Of a DNA stretch of 28,076 bases, positions 9,974 through 21,500 are shown piece after piece (the first letter of the stretch is position 1; each line of letters starts with the position of its first letter). This DNA comes from Monoraphidium neglectum (taxonomy: Eukaryota > Chlorophyta > Chlorophyceae > Sphaeropleales > Selenastraceae). The position numbers were made by a program, and so were the translations under genes. The stretch lies in the NCBI RefSeq assembly GCF_000611645.1, contig NW_014013345.1, positions 3,944-32,019 of the forward strand. Reading direction: 5' to 3'. The notes below the pieces were generated by a model, which did no database searches, was not told the origin of the DNA, and was given only the letters and a program-made list of their open reading frames with translations.

Positions 9974-12010
9974 ATGGCGCACCAATGGGCCTGCGGCCAA
10001 CGGGGGCTGGTACTGGTGCTGGCGCTGGCTGTGGCGCTGCAGGCGCGCGTTGCCCAGGCTGTTGACCTGATATCGGCGTCGCGGCTGGAGACTTGCGTCG
10101 TGGACGGCAGCGTGGTGAGTGTATGGGGTCGCGTCACCGGTGGGAAAAAATTGGTGGCTATCTGCACCACACCACGGACAGATCCTACCCTTTGGCAAAT
10201 CAGAGGGTAGGTGAAACGTGTGCTTAGCTTGACTCGAGCCTGATATGACCACGCAGACCACCTGCAACAGACACCTGCGCAATTGCCCAGCGGTCGCCGC
10301 GCCGCCCCCTGCTGTGCCCGCGCGCCCCTCACCCCTGGGCCCCGCGCCCCACCCGCCGGAGGGCAGAACGCCACACAGCAGCTGTCGTGCGCCCAGAAGC
10401 TGGTCATGACGCTGTCGGTGGACAGCGGCGACGCCGTAGCCACGTCGGTGCTGGAGCTGACCTTGGACTGCATCAACAGCCCGACGGGCAGCTGCCCCTG
10501 CCCCTGCAACTACGCCACAGACCTCAGCTGCCAATGCAGGCAAGGGCAGCTCAAGTGTATGCAGCTCGATTGTAGTGGAGGATGGGGCCGAGCAACAGGC
10601 CATTGCATAGAGCGTGTTGAAGCAGGATCTCAGGCTCTGGAAAGCCGCGTGCAGCGAGGAGTGGGGGTTGCTGCTGGCTGCAGGGGGCGCGCCGGCTGGC
10701 TCCAAGGGTACATTCAGGGGAATAGAGCAGCTGTCTTGGTGTGGAGCCACGTTGGGCCGGAGGGGGCGCGGCTGCAAGGGCGCCTCGCCCCTTGCAGGAG
10801 GCTGACCATTGCTTCCATGTGCAGGGGGCGCCCGTCCAGCCACTGGACACCTCTCGACGGCATGCGCACGCGGCCCGCGGCCCCCCGCACCCCTCCTATA
10901 CGCCGGTGCCCCCTGCCGCCCTCCCGCGCTTCTCGACGCGCACCTGGCAGGGACCTCGTTGCCCCGCTGCGCGTCAACTTGACAAAGTCCCCGCTTTGGG
11001 CCAACTACCCGATCCAGTACCTTCAAAAGTTCAACTGGAAACCCACAGAGGCCATCGTGCGGCCGGGAAACGCAGTCTGCCTGGTGGGCCCTGGAGAGAG
11101 GTCGCGCTGAGTGCAGTCGGTGGGGGGTTGGAGTCCGGGCGAGGCACGGCTCGGGGCGCGGGGGAGCGGCCGCATTGGCAGATGTACGTACGGGCAATTG
11201 CGTGGAGGGCTGTGGGGGCGCTGAGTTCAGGGCGAGCGCCCAGCTCAGGCAAGAGGGGGCCCAGCGGAAGAGTCAGTGGGCGCAGCAGGTGTGCGGACTG
11301 CTTCACCTACCTTGCACAGTAATAAGCAAGGCGCCATCGGTGTGTGCGCTCGTCATTGCCAGGCGGGTGACTACGAGACCAACCCGACCTGCGGCTGGTA
11401 CTACCTGGCGGGCGTCAAGCAGCCCGACAGCCAGGGCTTCACGTGCGAGTGCAGCGCGACGCAGATCTGGGACGACACATTTGGCACCAGCAAGGAGCGC
11501 ACGTGAGGCAGGCAGCTTGATGATTGGGGGCAAATGTGTTGATGTTCCGGACTGCTGCTGGGGGCTCGACTGTGGGGCACCACGGCCTCAGGGCATGCAG
11601 ACGCTCAAGCAGCGCCTGGCTGCGTTTGAAGTCTCGCTCGCCCCATTGGGCTTTGTATGAGACTTGCTGTCCAATCTGAGGTTGAATTGGATCCTGGCAA
11701 ATACCACCCTTTCGTCCTTGCTTGCTCCCATGGCTCGCAAAACAAAGGCGTGCCAACCTGGACTGCGACTTCTTCTCAAACCTTTGGGACATAGCCCTGG
11801 GCCACAACCCCTGCAGTGCCCACTGCCTACAATTCGACCCAGTTTGGGCAGGGGTGAGCTTCGTGCAGTCATCTCCTGGTCAAAGTCTTTAACGTCCGAC
11901 CTCTGCGTTGCGTTAGAATCTTGGCAGCCGGACTCCCCGCACCTGCTGGTGTTTTGCGCCTTGCCCGGCAGGCGCGCTGCCAGTCCACTGGCGCCTGAGA
12001 CAAACACACA

Positions 12011-12094
<84 letters not shown>

Positions 12095-15000
12095 TCTCTT
12101 ACATGAGTTGCATCGTTTTTTTCGCCCCAGGGCTACGCATTGGGAGCATCCAGCCTATACTTTGAAATCAGCATTGGCCTTACCACCACCCTGGCGGCGA
12201 CGACGGCAACCAGTGACTCGGGGGCCGGCACGACGCAGACCAGCAGCGAGGTCATTACAGTGAGCCACCTTACCCTGGAAGCGGTCAGCTTGTTACCAGC
12301 TGGCATGTGCGCACTCTGTCTCAATACACACTGCAGAACATCACCTTTTGCCCCGCCCTCGCCTGACGCCTTCAACCCTTCTGCACAGGTGTCACCCGTG
12401 ACGCCCATAGCCGCAGCCAGCAGCCGCGTGCTCCTGGCCAAGCTGCTGGGTGACCTGGCAGGGTACTCGCAGCTGCCTGTGCTCAGGTGAGGGCGTGGAG
12501 AACATGCATCCCCGCGCAGGGGGGGGGTGTGCACACAGGGCACGACCCTCCTGGGCACAGGGCTCGCTGCGCTGCACACCACAGTCTTTCCATGGCCCCT
12601 ACCTGCTGGCGCTCTCAGCCCCTCAGCCCAATTTTGCTTGCGAAAGAGTCCGTCCGCGATAGAGCTGTGGCGTACTAGACCCCTCGCAGCACTTTGATGC
12701 TGCGGCCGGTAACTCCTGCTTGACGCTCCTCTGGTACTCTGGATTGACCCTGGACAATCTCATCAGACCCCTGATGACTCCGGCCGACACACACTTTCTA
12801 CTTCCCCTCCCCCCACCTCGCAGCGACAGGGTGCTGATGATCCCCGGCACAAGTGCCGACCTGAAAAGCGCGGACCGCTGGATGCTGGTCACCAGGGATC
12901 GCATCACATTCTCAGGCACAGAGTGCGACAAGGTGCGGGAGCACTTGGTGCATCCGGATTTGTCATGACGTTCGGAAGCCGAAGGGACGGAGGACGTTGT
13001 GGGAACCGTCCACCACCCTCAATCGAGCGTACCACCAGGGGATGCGTTAAGCAACCTGCTGACTCCGACTGTGTTGTAACCCGGCATGTGTTGTTTTGTT
13101 GCACCCATCATCAGGTGGGCACGTCCTTTGCGGCGTTCCGTAATCAGCCCAACGGCTGCGCCCGCGCGACGGGCACGTGCCTCACGGGGCAGCTGAAGGA
13201 CCTGTTTGACGAGGACACCGCCAGGGTGGCGGCGGGGCTGGTGCCGCTGTACTGGGTGAAGCAGTTCGGCTACGGCACAGGCAGCGCCCTGGTCAGGTGC
13301 TTAGCTGCATGAGGAGGCGGTGCGGAGCTTGATCTTGGCAGGGCACAGGGGTGGGCTCGGGTGAACCATAGGAATGACCCCTGAATTTCGGCAACGCACT
13401 GCCCAGGTGCTTGTGTTACGGGCACCACACGCTTGCAACTATAGAAGGGTGCCGTCTGGGCCTCCAGCTTGTGTGCAACAGCTGTGAGCCTCCCAAAACC
13501 TCACTTTGCTTGCTCGCAGGTCCCCAGGGGCCAGCGACATCTCGTTCGCGCTTCCCGTAACCAGCCGCCGCAGCAGCGTGGTGACGCTGGAGGTGGCGGC
13601 TGATGCTGTGAAGTTCATTACCAACTCGTCACCAGGGAGGATCACCGGTGAGGCAGGAGCGTGTGGACGCCACCCTGCACAGCCGCTGATGCTGCTGGTA
13701 GCTTCTGTGTGGCCGCATCTAGATGCTGTCATGTGTTGCAAGCTGTCATGGCAAGGATCCACCATTCTGCTCCCACGTCCGCGCATGGGCGCGTGCAACA
13801 TATGTGGCGTACAGGCGCGCGCATGTGCACCTTTGACACCCTCCGCTGTGGTGGATTTGAAGCTTTGGCATCTCGAGGCTACCTCTGGGCCAACATTACA
13901 AACACGGGTGAGCAAATTTCACAGTCGCTCCCCGCCGCCTCACAGACTCCGAGTGCGCTGTGGGGCCAGCAGCCGCTTGTTTAAGCTGCATGGCCAGCAG
14001 AGCGGGGGTTTTCATTGAAGCATCCACCCATCAGGGGGCGTTGCATCCACCCGCAGTCGGGGGTTGTGGCCTCACCTGCGGGCCCCCATCGGGCGGGCCT
14101 CCTGTCCTCCCAGGGCGTCCAGCACCCTGGGGGTCCGCGTCCATGTTTGGCTCCTTGGACGCCACGTCGCTTCACGCCGCGCTTGGCCAGCAGCATGGGA
14201 AAGCCCTTTGGAAGGGGTGGCTCTTGCTTTCCAAGCGGGTCCACGCCCCTGGCTTATTGGGAGGAGGACACTCGTGGTGGGACGCCTGAACACTGAACCC
14301 CACACACCCCGCAGGCACCGTGGCGGCCAGCTACACGCTCGCCGTCGCCAACTGCACTGTCGGCGTTGCGCCTGTGGAGGCGCAGCGGCTTGCGCTGGAC
14401 CCAAACGCCACGATGCTGATCACGCCCTTCCAGGTGAGCCGATCGGTTGGCAATCAAACTCACATCAATTCCCAATCAATTGGCACATGATGGCAGCGGA
14501 CGTGATCTTTGGCACATGGCCATGGCTCAGGCCTTGCAATTTCACGCGGCAGGGATGGTGGGGATGGGGCCCGTGCGTGGATGGGGCGCTGCAGATGCAA
14601 ACCTGCGGGCGCCAGGCGCCAGCTGAGCGACGCCAGCCGTCAGCCGACCACCCCGCGCTGCGCTGCGCCGCGGCGCTTCCCCACAGATATACGTCCAGGA
14701 CAGCAATGCCAGCGACGACCGGTACTGCTGGCTGATGCTGTACGACAGCCAGGGCCGCGTCAGCGACAAGAGCAAGGCGCGTGCACTGGCTGCGCGCGTG
14801 CAGGGGGGTGCGAGGCGGTGTTGCAGTGACGCGGCCCCGCTTCTTTCCTCATCCAAGCCCTGCCACCACCCTGGTGATCAGGTTGCAAACGCCGTTAACT
14901 TTTGGACCTGATGGTGTCATCAATCATCTCGTTGCATGCTGCCCTCACAACGCAGGTCCCGTTTTTCACCAACGCCACACAGTGGGGGGAGGTCCCCACT

Positions 15001-15839
15001 GGTGGCCTCAAAGGCGGCGGCGACGGCGTCCTCATCCGGCGCACCCCCTCTGAGTGCACCCAGGTGTGTGGGGCAATATACAATGTCAAGTGCCTCTGGA
15101 AAAACAAGTGCTGGGGCAAGATCGGCGGAGTCTTCGGCCTCATCGGCGGCCTGGTCGCGGGAGGTGCGCGCACGCCGGCTGCCGCAACAGCAGCACGGCG
15201 AGAAGCGCGCAGTTCGCGAGGCGCGGGCGGTCTGTGCGGCGTCCGTTTGCTGCAGCCCGCTTCCTGGGCCGGAAGCGCGCCGCCGGCTCTCAGCGCTTGG
15301 TGCACGCAAAGCTGGGCGGGCCGCCATCGGTCCCTTTGGTGGCTTGCGACCCCAGAACGGCCCCACCTTCGACCGCGTCGGCCCCCCCCTTGAATGCTGT
15401 GTCTGCTGCATGTGATCATCCTCCTCGCCCCCCCCCCCCAGGCATCGCCCTCATCGTATTGTCCAAGCTGGGCCTGCTGATGCCCCTGCTCAGCTGCTGC
15501 TGGAGCGGCCTCACGTGCTTGTGCCGCCTTGAGCCACGCGCCCGCGGCGGCCGCGGCGGCAGCCCCAGCGGCGCCGAAAGTGTCGGCGGGCGCGGGGGCC
15601 GGTACAGGCCAAGCCTGATGGAAAGCCCCGACGAGGGCGAGCAGAGTGGCCGCTGGGGCATCGGCAGTGGTGGTGTGGGACGGGCCTATCAGCAATGGTG
15701 GGGACAACGGCAGCAGCAATTCTTTGAAGGAGCGGAAGGCCACCATCCCTCCGGCGATGGCCACGGCTACTCTGATTCGGTCGCTCACGGGGCGTTGGCC
15801 AGCGGGCGCCAGTCGTTGCGGCAGCAGCAACAGCAGCAT

Positions 15840-15911
<72 letters not shown>

Positions 15912-17456
15912 CGTGGAGGGCGTGCCAGCAGCCTGATCAAGGCGCCTGAGGGGCCCAGCGGCCGGTACTCCGGCCTGGTTTTGGGGGCCTTTGGCGGTTT
16001 CAGGGGTTGGGGCATGCCTTGGGGCGGTGGCGGCAGCGGTGGCGACGGGAGAGGCAAGGCCGGCAGCGGCCGCAGCGCGGACGGGGATGCCAGCGGTCCG
16101 CCTCGCGCGCCGTCGGTGGGCAAGGGGCGGTTCAGTCAGCTGCACGGTCCGGGGGCGGGCCTGGACTCGGCGGACGGGGGCGGCCGCGCACCCAGGGTTG
16201 GCGGCAGCGGCAGCAGCGGCGGCGGCGGCGGCGGCGGCGGCAGGGAGAGCCGCTTCGAAGGCGGGCGGCCATACGCTTCGGCGGACGAGCCCGGCGGCGG
16301 CGAGCCCGCTCGACGCTCGTCGCCGCGGGCGCTCGAGCAGCATCTGCCGGCGATGGCGCCGCCGCGGGCGCGCGAGTCGCTGCGGCGGCCGCCGCCGCTG
16401 GCGGCGGGGGGCAGGCAGGACCGGCTGTTTGAGAACCCAGGGTATGGCCTTGAGGAGGACGAGCCATTGCCTGCGGGCGGCGGCGATTATGGGGGGCCGC
16501 AGGGCAGGGGCGGCGGCTGGGGTTCCCCGCCGCCGCTGCAGCAGATGGACGGCCGGGGCTACGCAGAGGCAGGCAGGGGCCCGCCTCGGCCCAGCTTGCG
16601 GACGCCGTCGCCGTCGCCCGGGGCCCGGCCGGGCAGCGGCGGGGAGGGGCGCGCGCTCGCGGCGAGCCCGTCTTCTGGCGCGCAGCGGCTGCAGCCTTAC
16701 GGCGGCGGCGGCGGCGGACCGCCTGGTGGCGGGAGGCGCGGCCTGGCAGACGGCCCCCGGTTGCAGCGTCCGCACTCGGAGGTTGGCGGCGGTGCTGCCG
16801 GCGGTTTGGAAGGCGGCTTGGCCGGGGACGGGGGCAGGGGCGGTCACTATCTGCCGGACGGCGCGCGGGCGAGCAGGGCTCTGCCGTCGCTGCGGCGGCG
16901 GAGTAGCAGCTCTGGCGGCCCGCCGTCGCCGCCGGAGCAGCAGCAGCCGCAGCAGCAGCAGCAGCGGGCGTCCACCGCTGACGGCTGGCGCCGGCCGCAG
17001 GCGCCCCCAGCACTGGCGCAGCTCGGGCCTGAGGTGGTGGCGCGCGCGCCGCGGCCGCCGCCGCACCCGCAGCAAGAGCGGGGATCGGGAGCCGGCTTCT
17101 CATCCGAGCCGGGAGGTCTGCCCTCCAGCCGCTCAGCGCAGGATTTCGGTGGCGGCGGCAGCCCAGGCGGCAGCCCAGGGCGCACCAGAAGCCAGGGCGG
17201 CAGCCCCGTGCCCGGCGCAGCACGGCGCCAGCCCGGCGCGTCTGCGTATGGGAGCGGCGCGGCGCGCGAGGGCGGCCGCGGTCCGCCGCCGCGACGGCAG
17301 TGGAGTGGCGCGGGGGATGAGGCCGGGGTTGGGGGTGGGGGCGGAGGCCACAGGGCCGATGCAGCCCACGGCCGCCCCGGGCGCCAGGCGTCTGGGTCGG
17401 TCTTCGAGTCGCTCAGGGGCGGCATGAACCACAACCCGTTGTTTGGCGCTGATTGA
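9974..17456 (+). CDS. HAP2: HAP2/GCS1 gamete membrane fusion protein with long polyQ/Gly-rich tail
   Basis: HAP2 is the class II-type fusogen that merges gamete membranes. Fifteen exons join in phase to 1294 residues: 9974-10114, 10367-10539, 10951-11083, 11363-11502, 11748-11853, 12131-12259, 12389-12486, 12824-12932, 13115-13296, 13520-13647, 13815-13907, 14315-14433, 14687-14797, 14956-15163, 15442-17456. A signal peptide (LVLVLALAVALQARVAQA) begins the protein. Ectodomain landmarks are CINSPTGSCPCPCNY, LTKSPLWANYPIQYL, NPTCGWYYLAG, IWDDTFGTSKERTRANLDC, the fusion-loop region (F204, F205), SAHCLQFDPVW, GYALGASSLYFEISI, LLAKLLGDLAGYSQLP, CLTGQLKDLF, FITNSSPGRIT and CGGFEALASRGY. A transmembrane span with a juxtamembrane Cys cluster (SCCWSGLTCLC) follows. 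The tail is about 645 residues, rich in Gly, Pro, Arg, Ser and Gln. Intron 2 is apparently GC-AG. The end of exon 13 (14797) is the least certain junction. An in-frame ATG at 9851 is a less likely start. Confidence 0.93.
12018..12089. repeat. (CA)n microsatellite in HAP2 intron 5
   Basis: About 36 uninterrupted CA units lie in the intron between 11854 and 12130, with a short imperfect CA run just before. It does not enter coding sequence. The Cys/Val-alternating frames on the other strand are products of the repeat. Confidence 0.95.
15830..15910 (+). repeat. CAG repeat encoding a polyglutamine tract in the HAP2 tail
   Basis: A nearly pure CAG run inside the last HAP2 exon encodes about two dozen consecutive Gln, preceded by a shorter Gln stretch and bounded by His codons (CAT). 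It lies in the cytoplasmic tail, about 110 codons after the transmembrane segment. Frame is kept through the repeat to the stop at 17456. Confidence 0.93.
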
Positions 17457-17673
17457 TTTCGGGTTTGCCACTTACTTCCTGCAAATTCGACTTTTTTATT
17501 CTTTGGTTTTATCTGTTGTATTCAGTTGAACTGCCTCGGCTGGTGCGCAGATCACTTGGCATGTGCCGAGGCTGAGTTTGTGCAGTGACGAGGCAAAGCC
17601 CCGCTCATGAGGCTGAGCCTGGACCACCAGGTTGATAAACATAAACCAAACCAGCAAGCCGGCAACTCTGCAA

Positions 17674-18339
17674 ATGGAAGACCCAAGCGGCCCCAGCGTA
17701 TGGGAGAGCGCAGTGCGTGCAGCTCGTGTCCCCTCGCGCCGCGCGCTGGCTGGGAAAGTGGGACAAAGCGTGAAGCGCTCAGACGCAGCACCGCCCGCCT
17801 CCTGGGCAGTGCGCGCCGGTCCCGCGTGCACCGCGAGCTGCGAACGGGTGCACCTTCAGTGACTGATGTCGCGTGCTTCGCTGTATGCGTGACGTGCAGG
17901 CAAAGGCAAAGGGGCAGGTCCCAGACGATGCGCATGAGTACCACGCCCGCAAGGCAGCCAAGGACGCCGCGTACCAGAGCCTGCAGGTGCGCGTGGTCGA
18001 CGGCGCCGCGCGCAATTGCAAGTGCTTCAGCTGCGCGCCCGCCGGCGTCCGCAGGGGAGGCGGGTGCAGCGGGCCACCGGCGGCGCCGCTGGCGCGAGCG
18101 GGTATCACAGAGACTCGCGGGGGAATGCGCGCCTGGGCAGGCCTAGGGAGCTGCAGACACCGGCAGCCAACCTGTGCCGACAGCCCCCCGCTGCCCCTGG
18201 TGATGTGAACCCTGACGTGGCCCTTACTTTCTGCTCTCCTCCGCATCCTCCGCAGTTTGCGCCGTTCTGTCCCCACATGCCGACCTGCGGGAAGGAGTGC
18301 AGCGCCCCCCGCTGGGCGTGGCGTCCCAAGCCGCGCTGA
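17674..18339 (+). CDS. Small Cys-containing protein, family unknown
   Basis: A probable three-exon gene lies 217 bases after the HAP2 stop. Exon 1 (17674-17847) starts MEDPSGPSVWESAVRAAR and ends in CTASCER. After a 52-base intron, exon 2 begins at 17900 in the same phase with AKAKGQVPDDAHEYHARK and AAKDAAYQSLQVRVVDG, reaching CKCFSC. Its 3' limit is unresolved. The last exon (18256-18339) reads FAPFCPHMPTCGKECSAPR and ends at TGA. A TGTAA signal 48 bases later supports a real transcript end. The paired Cys suggest disulfides or metal binding, but I recognise no family. The start could also be the in-frame ATG at 17632. The splice pattern rests on phase agreement only. Confidence 0.4.
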
Positions 18340-18386
18340 AAATGCAGCCGGCGGCCGCATGTGCACCATTGGCTGAGAACCTCGCT

Positions 18387-18391
18387 TGTAA
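18387..18391 (+). promoter_or_regulatory. TGTAA poly(A) signal of the small Cys-containing gene
   Basis: TGTAA is 48 bases past the TGA at 18337-18339. Its presence is the best evidence that a plus-strand transcript separate from HAP2 ends here. Confidence 0.5.
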
Positions 18392-18428
18392 CCCCTCAGC
18401 TGCAGCATTCCTTTCAACGTTGGTCAGT

Positions 18429-18433
18429 TTACA
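18429..18433 (-). promoter_or_regulatory. TGTAA poly(A) signal of the oxysterol-binding-like gene
   Basis: TTACA on the plus strand gives TGTAA on the minus strand, about 104 bases beyond the TGA at 18539-18537. It lies some 40 bases from the signal of the convergent gene. Confidence 0.55.
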
Positions 18434-18536
18434 TACTTATTGCAGGCGTCAGAAGCCGTCCCGACCATCAAGCTTCAAAATCGTCAGCCTCGCCCTACTA
18501 GAGGGGGGTCGTGTCAGCCAGCTGCGAATGTTAGGA

Positions 18537-21500
18537 TCACTGGGACCGCCCACCCGACCCTGGACGCGCTGACCCTGGCCGCCCCGCCGCCGACCCCGGC
18601 CGCCCCGCTGCCGACCCCGGCCGCCCCGCCGCCGACCCCGGCCGCCCCGCCGCCGACCCCGGCCGCCCCGCCGCGGAGCCGGGCCGCGTGTTTGGCGCGG
18701 AGGGGTCCGCGGGCTCGGCGTCGAGCAGCGAGTAGTGCAGGGTGTACCACAGGCGCCGCCCCTGGGCGTGCTGGGCCTGCAGAGCGGTGGTGCAGGTTAG
18801 GTTGGGTTGGCCTCAGGCTTCTTAAGGCTCAAGAACAAGTTTGTGTACGATTGGCGAGCTGCCGCGAGCATCGGCAGCACGCGCGGCTGCGCTCATGGTT
18901 GCGGGCAGCAGGCATCAGACCACTACTTGTGGTTGCAGGCAGCAGGCACTTGAACCGGCGCACATCGACCCGGCTGTTAGTCGGAGGGTCGACAGCACAG
19001 CTCTTGAGGCCCGCAGCGGCTGCCGGCATCACTGGACTGCGGTTTCCAGAACGAAACCCCGAAAGTCCCCAAACCTTGTAGCACGGCGGCACCGCCCGCT
19101 GGTCCCCTTGGTCATTGGAGCCGCCGCCCTGCCCCTCCACGGCGCGGTCAAACGCGTCGATGTCGGGGTCAACCGCCTGCCCCGCGCACTTCCCGTTGGC
19201 CCCGCCGCCGGCGTCGCCGCCCGCGCCGGCCGGGGCGTCGCGTGTGTCGGCGCTGCCTAGGTTAAGGCCGGTCAGGTGGGCGGCCAGCGCGTCCGCCAGC
19301 TTGGCTGCGGCCTGCCAGCAGCATGACAGGAGGGGAAGGTGGCAAGGGGGAGGGGATGGATCGCAGCATCGCGCGGAGGCACGACCACTCGGGGCACAGT
19401 ACCCCGAGCGGCGGCAGCGCCGATGCATAGTGGAAACAGGACCCAGAATCACAGAACTCTGCACCTCAGGTTGAATGCAGCAAATTGTGCAGAGATACCC
19501 GCCTGCAAACATGCAATAGGCGGCTAAATGGTGAGGACATGATGCGTAGGGTTTGAATTGAAAGGTCATGTGGGAGATCGCCAGAGCCCATCGACATCAA
19601 GCAACCCACCTTGCCGCCTGATGCTGCGCGGGGGTCTGAGTACAGCACTGCGTCGTGCAGCGCCGTCCACAGCCGGGGGGACCCCACCGGCCCCATGCGG
19701 CGCAGGTTGACGGCGTCGAGGACGGGGGTGGGCGGTACGGGGGCGTGGCTGCGCTCGGAGCACTCAAACACGATGCCCTGCGTCCCCTGCCGATTTGGGA
19801 GGTAGCGGATCGGACATTCTTTAGAGCGATTGGGCTGGCACACACGCAATCCAGATTTGCTTGCGCGGCGTGCGTGATCCAAGGCTGCAATCAGTGTCAA
19901 CAGTCTGCACACCCATCGGAGCACACTCTTCCATGCAGACGCATTTTATGGACTGGAAAGCAAAAGGCCAGCCAGGGGCACAAAGGTGACATCACCATGA
20001 CTCACCATGGAGGGGCAGCTCACATACACCTGGTTGCGCCAGCTGCCCCCAAACACCCCCAGCTGCCGCGACACCTGCTGCTGCCCCGCCGCGGCCTGCT
20101 GCGGCGCGCCGCTCATGGCCGCTCCGCCGCCGCTGGTGCCGCCGGGCTGGGGCGGCAGCTGCTCGAGCAACCCCTGCACTGAATGGTCCTTCGCCAGGCG
20201 CAGGGAGGCGGTCAGCCCCGTCTGCGGGCAGGAGACGATCAGGTCGCCTGCAAGCAACAAATGGAGTGGAAAGGGGGGAGCACACACCCACAGCCTGAAG
20301 TTCCACAAGAAACTTGCTCAATCCCCCTGGCTTGGCCGATCCAAACCTCAGCTCAACCCAGCTTCCGCGATACAAGAACAGACCAAGACCTCGCTGCTCA
20401 GATTCCTGGACAACTTACCCTTGTAAGCAACGGGGCTGCCCTCTGCAGAGAGCGGGTCCAGCAGCACCAGCGACGGCAGCTGCACGGCGTACGTCTCCGC
20501 CGCCGCAGAAGCTGCCGCCGCGCGCGCGCCAGTGGGCACGCCCTGCGTTTGGTGCTGGGCGCCTGCCGGGCCGCAGAGGGTGATGGTGCAGTTGCCAGCC
20601 AGCTCGATCTTCACGGACAGGTCGCGGCCGAGGCGCTTGGCCCTGGGATGGGCGACGGGCACCAGCTGCCAGTGCAGCCGCGCCATCGGCTGGGCCTGCT
20701 CCTGTCGAGGCCGAAGTATGTGATTCATAGGGCATAGGGAATATGTGGGAGCTACAACAATAGCAAATGAGAATCTTGTGCCGGCGCCAAGGCGGCGTAT
20801 GCGGAGGTCTGGCAACTCAAAGCGAGCGCCCTGACCCTCTATCACGGCGTCCTTAACCCCCGCACCCGCCTGGAATCGACGCCCTCCCAGCTGCCCTGCC
20901 CAAGCCCATGCCCCTCGGCCCCCTGGCACCCCGCACCCTCTGCTCCGGCATCGCATAGCGCTTGGGACCCTCGTCCGGGTCGAAGGTGCAGATCTCCTGC
21001 AGCCTTAGCTGGCAGCCGTGAAACCTACTCCCAGACGTCATCACCCCTGAACAGGATCATAAACAGGGGGCTCCGCGGTTGCACGGTGATGCCAAGCTTC
21101 AAAGACGCCACCTGTATGGCCTCAGAATCGACCACGGGGATTTGCAACAGTCCTGATATCTTTTGTTTTTGTTCCTCGCGCCAGTGACATACACACGTCA
21201 GGCACCCACCCTCTGGAGCAACGTCGCGGCACGACACGTAATGGTGGCCCAGGGTGACCACCGGCGCGTCCTGGGGGTCAGAGCTGGACCTGAGGGCGTC
21301 AGCCAGGAGGCCCAGCGCGACGCGCACACAGGCCAGCAGGCGCTCCAGCGGCGTGGGGGCCCGGAACGCGGCGAAGAGCGCGCGCCCGCCGCGCATGAAA
21401 CGGTCCTCCTGTGTTAGGGCGGAAGAAGGACATGGCGGCCCTGAAGTGTGTTCAAGGGTCAGCACAACACAACTGCCTGGGCCGGCGCACCCGCTTTGCC

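Noticed and set aside
9950..11197. Minus-strand open frame of 415 codons opposite HAP2 exons 1-3
   Set aside because: The plus-strand exons here match HAP2 residue by residue; the antisense frame crosses introns and shows no domain.
11588..12263. Cys/Val- and Thr/His-alternating frames near 12.0-12.1 kb
   Set aside because: They are translations of the (CA)n microsatellite in HAP2 intron 5.
14895..17075. Long minus-strand open frame of 726 codons opposite the HAP2 tail
   Set aside because: It is rich in Arg, Ala, Pro and Leu, includes polyLeu from the reverse of the CAG run, has no family likeness, and mirrors a GC-rich plus-strand exon that continues the HAP2 frame.
15991..17427. Plus-strand frame of 478 codons, Arg/Ala-rich, within the HAP2 tail
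   Set aside because: It is an out-of-frame shadow of the GC-rich tail exon; the HAP2 frame alone connects in phase to the transmembrane exon.
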